From assembly GCA_003487005.1 (NCBI GenBank), contig DNFG01000070.1:577-17918 (forward strand): DNA of 17,342 nt, read 5' to 3'. Source of the DNA: Bryobacterales bacterium. GTDB lineage: Bacteria > Acidobacteriota > Terriglobia > Bryobacterales > Bryobacteraceae. Under the pieces are notes generated by a model that saw only the letters and a program-made list of their open reading frames with translations, was not told the DNA's origin and made no database searches. The translations under genes were made by a program, and so were the position numbers. Positions 13,300 through 17,342 of the stretch are shown here, piece after piece; the first letter of the stretch is position 1; the number at the start of each line of letters is the position of its first letter.

Positions 13300-15209
13300 C
13301 TCCCCTCCAGGTCCAGGTTCCGGGCGAAGGTTATCACCGGGAGTTGATCTCGTGCCAGGTCGCCTGTCCGGTTCACACCGATGCCCGGGGGTACGTACGG
13401 GCGATTGCCGAAGGGCGGTTTGACGATGCTTACCTCATCGCGCGCGGGCCAAATCCGTTCGCTTCGATCTGCGGCCGCGTTTGCGGCGCGCCTTGCGAAG
13501 CGGCCTGCCGTCGCGGCAAAGTGCCCCGCGTCGACGATGACGGCGCGTTTGTCGCCGCCGACCGCCCGATTGCGATCCGGGCACTCAAGCGCTTCGTTTG
13601 CGAACTGCACGGACCTGAATCGACTGAGGCGGTCAGTTTGCTCGGACAGATCCGGAATTTCGGACCGCCGGTAGCCGCCAACGTGGATGAAATGGCCGCG
13701 ATGCTCCACGCCACTATGAATGGCCGCGTGCGCCGTGTAAACGGACAATCAGTTGCGATTATCGGAGCAGGACCGGCGGGCCTCTCGGCGGCCCATGATC
13801 TGGCTCTGTTGGGATTCCGGCCTGTGGTGTATGAAACCGAACCCGTGCCGGCCGGGATGCTGTGGCTCGGCGTGCCGGCTTATCGCTTGCCTCGGGAAGT
13901 CATCGAACGCGAAGTCGAGGTGATCCGGGCGCTCGGCGTGGAGATCCGGTGCGGGGTAACGGTCGGACGCGACGTCAGCCTCGCGGATTTGCGCCGCGAT
14001 TATGCGGCGGTGATTCTGGCGGTAGGCGCCAAGTCATCCCGAGGTCTGGGTCTGCCCGGTGAAGCGGGTCCCGGGGTCTTTGGCGGTGTCGACCTCCTGC
14101 GTGCTGTTTCGCTGGGGGAGAGAGTGGAAGCCGGCGGCGATGTCGTCGTCGTTGGTGGGGGCAATGTTGCCTATGACGTCGCCCGCAGCGTTCTTCGCCA
14201 GATCGCTTTCGATACCGCCCGGACCGCCGCCCGCATGGCCCAAACCTCCCGCGTCCGCCTCGTGTCCCTTGAAGGACTGGAGGAGATGCCCGCCGACACC
14301 GTCGAAATCATGGAAGGGGACGAAGAGGGAGTCGAGAGGCTCAACGGCTGGGGACCCGTCGAAATCCTGCGGGGCGGGGAAGGACGCGTCCGGGGCATCC
14401 GCTTCCGCCGCTGTCTCCGGGTCTATGACGCAAACCGCGGGTTCGCTCCCCTCTATGACGACGAGAATCAACTGACTCTCGAGTGCGACTCGGTCATGCT
14501 GGCTGTCGGTCAGGCGCCCCGTCTCGACTTCCTGGACGATGGCGGCGCCGATATCGAACAGTTCAGACCCGGCTGGCCCAAGACCGATCCGAAAACCTTG
14601 GCCACCACCGCGCCGGGGGTCTTCGTAGCCGGTGACCTCGCGCACGGAACCCGCCTGCTCATTGACGCCGTCGCTTCTGGGAAGGCCGCCGCGCGATCTG
14701 TTTACGAGTACGTGACGGGGTCGCGCCTGGATAGCCATGCCGTTACCTCCCATCTGGTCGAGCACCGCTACCGGCGGGAATCCGGCTACGAGTCCATCCG
14801 TCGTGTCCCCGTGCCGCTCGCCCATCCCGAGGAACGGTTGAGCCACCCCGAGGCGCTCGTCGAGAAGGGCTACACGCAGGAGCAGGCAATGCGCGAGGCG
14901 TCCCGATGCCTCGACTGCGGCGTCACTCCCGTTTTCGACGGCACGCGCTGCGTACTGTGTGGAGGCTGCGCGGACGTCTGTCCCACGCTCTGCCTCAAAC
15001 TCGTCCCGCTCACTGAAATCAGCGCCGGCGCCGAACTGGGTTCGGTTCTCGAAGCCTCTCTCGGCGAGGATGCCGACCTCAGCCAGCATTCCGCGATCCT
15101 CAAGGACGAAGACCGCTGCATCCGCTGCGCCGCCTGCGTCATGCGCTGCCCCGTCGATGCCATCACCATGGAACGCGTCGCCTACACCACCGAATGGAGT
15201 TGCCAATGA
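13296..15209 (+). CDS. GltD-like FAD/NAD(P) oxidoreductase with extra 4Fe-4S domains
   Basis: Start ATG 13296 overlaps the rrf2 stop and follows GGAGG, giving 637 residues. The N-terminal domain resembles glutamate synthase small subunits: C20-x3-C24-PVHTD and C59, C63, C67, C71 bind Fe-S clusters. FAD binding follows at GAGPAG (157-162), NAD(P) binding at VVGGGNVA (285-292), and the FAD-ribityl motif at GDLAHG (446-451). The C-terminus adds CLDC (538-541) and two complete 4Fe-4S motifs: C552, C555, C558, C562 and C608, C611, C614, C618, each followed by P. No glutamate synthase large subunit is nearby. Coupling to Rieske and cytochrome b genes suggests it passes electrons between a pyridine nucleotide or ferredoxin and the membrane complex. 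Direction and partner are inferred. Confidence 0.9.
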   Translation: MTPLQVQVPGEGYHRELISCQVACPVHTDARGYVRAIAEGRFDDAYLIARGPNPFASICGRVCGAPCEAACRRGKVPRVDDDGAFVAADRPIAIRALKRFVCELHGPESTEAVSLLGQIRNFGPPVAANVDEMAAMLHATMNGRVRRVNGQSVAIIGAGPAGLSAAHDLALLGFRPVVYETEPVPAGMLWLGVPAYRLPREVIEREVEVIRALGVEIRCGVTVGRDVSLADLRRDYAAVILAVGAKSSRGLGLPGEAGPGVFGGVDLLRAVSLGERVEAGGDVVVVGGGNVAYDVARSVLRQIAFDTARTAARMAQTSRVRLVSLEGLEEMPADTVEIMEGDEEGVERLNGWGPVEILRGGEGRVRGIRFRRCLRVYDANRGFAPLYDDENQLTLECDSVMLAVGQAPRLDFLDDGGADIEQFRPGWPKTDPKTLATTAPGVFVAGDLAHGTRLLIDAVASGKAAARSVYEYVTGSRLDSHAVTSHLVEHRYRRESGYESIRRVPVPLAHPEERLSHPEALVEKGYTQEQAMREASRCLDCGVTPVFDGTRCVLCGGCADVCPTLCLKLVPLTEISAGAELGSVLEASLGEDADLSQHSAILKDEDRCIRCAACVMRCPVDAITMERVAYTTEWSCQ

Positions 15210-15691
15210 CCACCAAATCCCAACCTCCGCGCTCTCGCCTCGACCCCGAACCCCTGCCTCGCCGGGATTGGCTGGGACTCAGTTCTCTGTGGACCATGGG
15301 TGCTGCTCTCCTGTTCGGCGTCGCCGGCATGTTGAAACTCCCCAAGGCGGCCGTCCTCGCCTCACCCTCGAAGAAATTCCGCGTGGCCCTGCCGGAGACC
15401 CTCGCCCTGGGCGAAGCGTTCATCCCTCCCGGACGCGCCGTGGCCGTGTTCAAGGACGCTGATGGCGTCCATGCCCTCTCCACGATTTGCACTCACCTCG
15501 GCTGCGTCGTCAAGACCAATCCCGAGGGATTCGAGTGTCCCTGCCACGGCTCGCGCTTCAAGGCCGACGGCGAGGTCGCCCGCGGTCCCGCTCCCCAGCC
15601 TCTCCCCTGGCTCAAGGTCAGCGTGAGCGGCGGCGTCGTGACCATCGACGAGGGTGCCACCGTGCCCGCCGGAACCAAGGTGCAGGCATGA
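15206..15691 (+). CDS. Rieske 2Fe-2S protein of a cytochrome bc-type complex
   Basis: The 161-residue protein has a short cytoplasmic N-terminus with a twin-arginine-like RRDWLGL (19-25), then one membrane anchor (about 24-43), and a Rieske domain. Cluster ligands are C95 and H97 in CTHLGC and C113 and H114 in CPCHGS, with disulfide cysteines C100 and C111. It takes electrons from quinol at the outer Qo site of cytochrome b and hands them to a cytochrome c. The ATG overlaps the preceding stop (ATGA) with GGAG 7 bases upstream. The domain is short and b6f/menaquinol-complex-like in layout. Confidence 0.95.
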   Translation: MTTKSQPPRSRLDPEPLPRRDWLGLSSLWTMGAALLFGVAGMLKLPKAAVLASPSKKFRVALPETLALGEAFIPPGRAVAVFKDADGVHALSTICTHLGCVVKTNPEGFECPCHGSRFKADGEVARGPAPQPLPWLKVSVSGGVVTIDEGATVPAGTKVQA

Positions 15692-17244
15692 CCCCCGCCG
15701 CCACCCCGAAAGACGCCCTGCGCGAGTTCGTCGACAACCTGAAAGCCGCCCCTCGCCGCCTCCGGGATACCGCCTTCCGCACCGGCCCGCCCACCACCGA
15801 TCGCACCCGCTCCACCTTCGTCTTCGGCAACGTCTTCCTGCATCTGCACTCGGTCCGCACCCACTTGTGGAGCCTCAAGTGGAGCACCACCATGGGCCTC
15901 GGCATCATGAGCGTCTCCGCCTTCCTCATCGCGCTCGTCACCGGCGTCATGTTGATGTTCTACTACAAGCCCTACCCCGAAGCCGCCTACGAGTCGATGA
16001 AGGACATTCACTTCGTCGTGCCCACCGGGCGCCTGATCCGCAACTTGCACCGCTGGTCCGCCAACATCATGGTCATCGCCGTGATCCTCCACATGGCGCG
16101 CGCCTTCTACACTGCTGCGTACCGCAAACCTCGCGAGTACAACTGGCTCATGGGGATCGGCCTGTTGGTTGTGACCCTCGGCCTGTCCTTCACCGGTTAT
16201 CTGCTCCCTTGGGATCAGCTTGCCTATTGGGCGATCACCATCGGCGCCAATATCGCCCAGTCTCCGCGTGAAGTCACCGACGCCGTGGGCATCACCGAAG
16301 TCTTCGACCCCGGCGGCTTCCAGCGCCTGCTGCTGCTGGGCTCCGATCAGGTGGGCGCCGAGGCGCTCATCCGCTTCTACCTCCTGCACGTCATGATCCT
16401 CCCGCTCGCCATCGCCGCTCTGATGGGCGTCCACTTCTGGCGCATCCGCAAGGACGGCGGCATGGTCCGGCCCGACAATGCCGGCGTCCTGCTCAAGAGA
16501 GCGAGACAGCAGGAAACCTATCCGGTTTTCACCGAAGCCCCCGTCAAGACCTATCAACTCGCCGCGGTCGTTAGAGGCAGGACCGCCAACGTTGGCCGCG
16601 GTCCGGAAAACACCGTCCCCTCGATGCCCCACCTCTTCTATGCGGAACTCGGTGTGCTCATGGTGACCCTGTTGATCTGTCTCGCCCTCGCGCTCGTTTC
16701 CGATGCGCCACTCAAGGAACTGGCCAATCCGAACGTCCCCGAAAACCCGGCCAAGGCCCCGTGGTACTTCCTCGGGCTGCAGGAGATGGTCTCGTTCAGC
16801 GCCTTCATGGGCGGCATTGGCATCCCCGCCATCGTGTTGCTCGGCCTCGCGCTCATCCCCTATCTGGACCGCGAAACCGAGGGCACCGGCCAGTGGTTCG
16901 GCGGACCCGGCGGCTGGCCCCTCGTCCGGCTCTCCGCCATTTTCGGACTCGCCGTGCCCGTCGTCCTGGAAGCGTTCGCCATCCGCTTCGGCTGGCTCCG
17001 CGAATGGTTTCCCGAAATTCCGCAGCTCGTCGTGACCATCGTGAATCCGGCCACCATCCTCACTTCGATCTACACCCTGTATTCGATCTGGTGCATCCGC
17101 CGGTTCCAGAGTACCCGCGCGGGCGCACTCGGCCTGTTCACTTGCTTCCTCGCGGGATTTCTCGTGCTCACCATCATCGGCACCTACTTCCGCGGACCCA
17201 ACTGGGAGTTCTTCTGGTCTCCCTCGGACTGGCCGAAACACTGA
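15688..17244 (+). CDS. Fused full-length cytochrome b of a Rieske/cytochrome b complex
   Basis: Start ATG 15688 overlaps the Rieske stop (ATGA), giving 518 residues with the b6-like half and the subunit IV-like half in one chain. Heme ligands are H121/H135 (13 residues between) and H234/H249 (14 between); the 13/14 pattern is typical of b6f and menaquinol-type complexes. The membrane helices, [11 protein letters not shown] after the third helix, and a C-terminal RGPNWEFFW tail are family features. The Qo-site PEWY motif reads A357-P-W-Y, so the usual Glu is missing. It oxidises quinol and drives the Q cycle in the cytoplasmic membrane. A further exported subunit begins 4 bases after the stop. 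The frame is open upstream to 15487, but that stretch overlaps the Rieske gene. Confidence 0.95.
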   Translation: MTPAATPKDALREFVDNLKAAPRRLRDTAFRTGPPTTDRTRSTFVFGNVFLHLHSVRTHLWSLKWSTTMGLGIMSVSAFLIALVTGVMLMFYYKPYPEAAYESMKDIHFVVPTGRLIRNLHRWSANIMVIAVILHMARAFYTAAYRKPREYNWLMGIGLLVVTLGLSFTGYLLPWDQLAYWAITIGANIAQSPREVTDAVGITEVFDPGGFQRLLLLGSDQVGAEALIRFYLLHVMILPLAIAALMGVHFWRIRKDGGMVRPDNAGVLLKRARQQETYPVFTEAPVKTYQLAAVVRGRTANVGRGPENTVPSMPHLFYAELGVLMVTLLICLALALVSDAPLKELANPNVPENPAKAPWYFLGLQEMVSFSAFMGGIGIPAIVLLGLALIPYLDRETEGTGQWFGGPGGWPLVRLSAIFGLAVPVVLEAFAIRFGWLREWFPEIPQLVVTIVNPATILTSIYTLYSIWCIRRFQSTRAGALGLFTCFLAGFLVLTIIGTYFRGPNWEFFWSPSDWPKH

Positions 17245-17248
17245 CGCC

Positions 17249-17342
17249 ATGAAGAAGAACAAGTACCTCCTCCTCAGTTCCAGCCTCGGCGCACTCCTCC
17301 TGCTCGCCGCCGCGGCCGTGGACGAAAACTTCCTCAAGGACT
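17249..17342 (+). CDS. Start of an exported protein, probable cytochrome c subunit (3' end outside window)
   Basis: The first 31 residues open MKKNKYLLLSSSLGALLLL, a clear Sec signal peptide with likely cleavage near AAAA-VD, then DENFLKD. The gene begins 4 bases after the cytochrome b stop. No heme motif (CxxCH) is visible before the window ends. In Rieske/cytochrome b operons this position usually holds a mono- or multiheme cytochrome c, so that identity is inferred from context. No clear Shine-Dalgarno sequence precedes the ATG; translational coupling is likely. Confidence 0.6.
   Translation, partial: MKKNKYLLLSSSLGALLLLAAAAVDENFLKD

Noticed and set aside
14034..15206. A 390-codon - strand frame under the flavoprotein
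   Set aside because: It is antisense to clear FAD and 4Fe-4S motifs, with no family pattern or ribosome site.
13296..15209. Flavoprotein as the small subunit of glutamate synthase (gltD)
   Set aside because: There is no large subunit nearby, it carries two extra C-terminal 4Fe-4S motifs, and it is coupled to Rieske and cytochrome b genes.
15493..17337. A 614-codon open frame on the - strand
   Set aside because: It is antisense to cytochrome b and the end of the Rieske gene. The translation is rich in Glu/Asp/Gly/His repeats with no domain, as expected from reading hydrophobic codons backwards.
1..17342. tRNA, rRNA, CRISPR arrays, riboswitches and phage attachment sites
   Set aside because: Reading through the window I saw no cloverleaf-like intergenic sequence, spaced short direct repeats, conserved riboswitch core or integrase. 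Nearly all sequence outside 10635-11533 and 12621-12822 is coding or recognisable gene remnant.

Overview
The window is GC-rich, gene-dense bacterial chromosome. It most likely comes from an Acidobacteriota of the Bryobacterales/Solibacter type. The main clue is the C-terminal domain of a secreted protein (7755-8189, with the short motif LSNSQC), which I remember as recurring in exported Bryobacteraceae proteins. The gene mix fits too: exopolysaccharide genes, a DUF4091 exoprotein, and a Rieske/cytochrome b operon with an added flavoprotein. The assignment rests on memory and was not searched.

Region 1 (1-7782, all + strand) is the distal part of an exopolysaccharide or O-antigen operon. In order it holds the C-terminus of a polymerase/ligase, a GT4 glycosyltransferase, a GNAT acetyltransferase, a small monotopic phosphoglycosyl transferase, a DegT-family aminotransferase, a FemAB/GNAT-like acyltransferase, a small Cys-rich protein of unknown function, and a large membrane-anchored CapD/PglF-type nucleotide-sugar dehydratase. 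Most genes overlap or nearly abut. Dehydratase, aminotransferase, acetyltransferase and PglC-like transferase together would suffice to make a bacillosamine-like 4-amino-6-deoxy-HexNAc and load it on undecaprenyl phosphate.

Region 2 (7752-10634, - strand) is one exported 960-residue protein: signal peptide, GH123-like/DUF4091 region, three fibronectin-III-like repeats and the lineage-type C-terminal domain. It converges on the polysaccharide operon with a 31-base tail-to-tail overlap.

Region 3 (10635-11898) is largely decayed. It has a hairpin, an N-terminal fragment of an IS1634-like transposase, about 230 bases with no gene, and a deletion scar on the - strand. In that scar the start of a 4Fe-4S ferredoxin gene, translationally coupled to ric, is joined out of frame to the 3' end of a class I glutamine amidotransferase gene.

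Region 4 (11892-17342) looks like a nitric-oxide or nitrosative-stress respiratory locus. On the - strand is ric (ytfE/scdA), a di-iron protein for iron-sulfur repair. Divergent from it are an Rrf2-family regulator, a GltD-like FAD/NAD(P) oxidoreductase with extra 4Fe-4S clusters, a Rieske protein, a fused full-length cytochrome b, and the signal-peptide start of a further exported subunit, presumably a cytochrome c. The three junctions between rrf2 and cytochrome b are 4-base ATGA overlaps. The intergenic region has two clean palindromes: TACGGATA-N5-TATCCGTA over the likely rrf2 promoter, and a perfect CRP/FNR-type TGTGA-N6-TCACA placed about -41.5 relative to a predicted ric start. The simplest reading is a quinol-oxidising Rieske/cytochrome b complex with a flavin/NAD(P) module, expressed under redox or NO control together with Fe-S repair.
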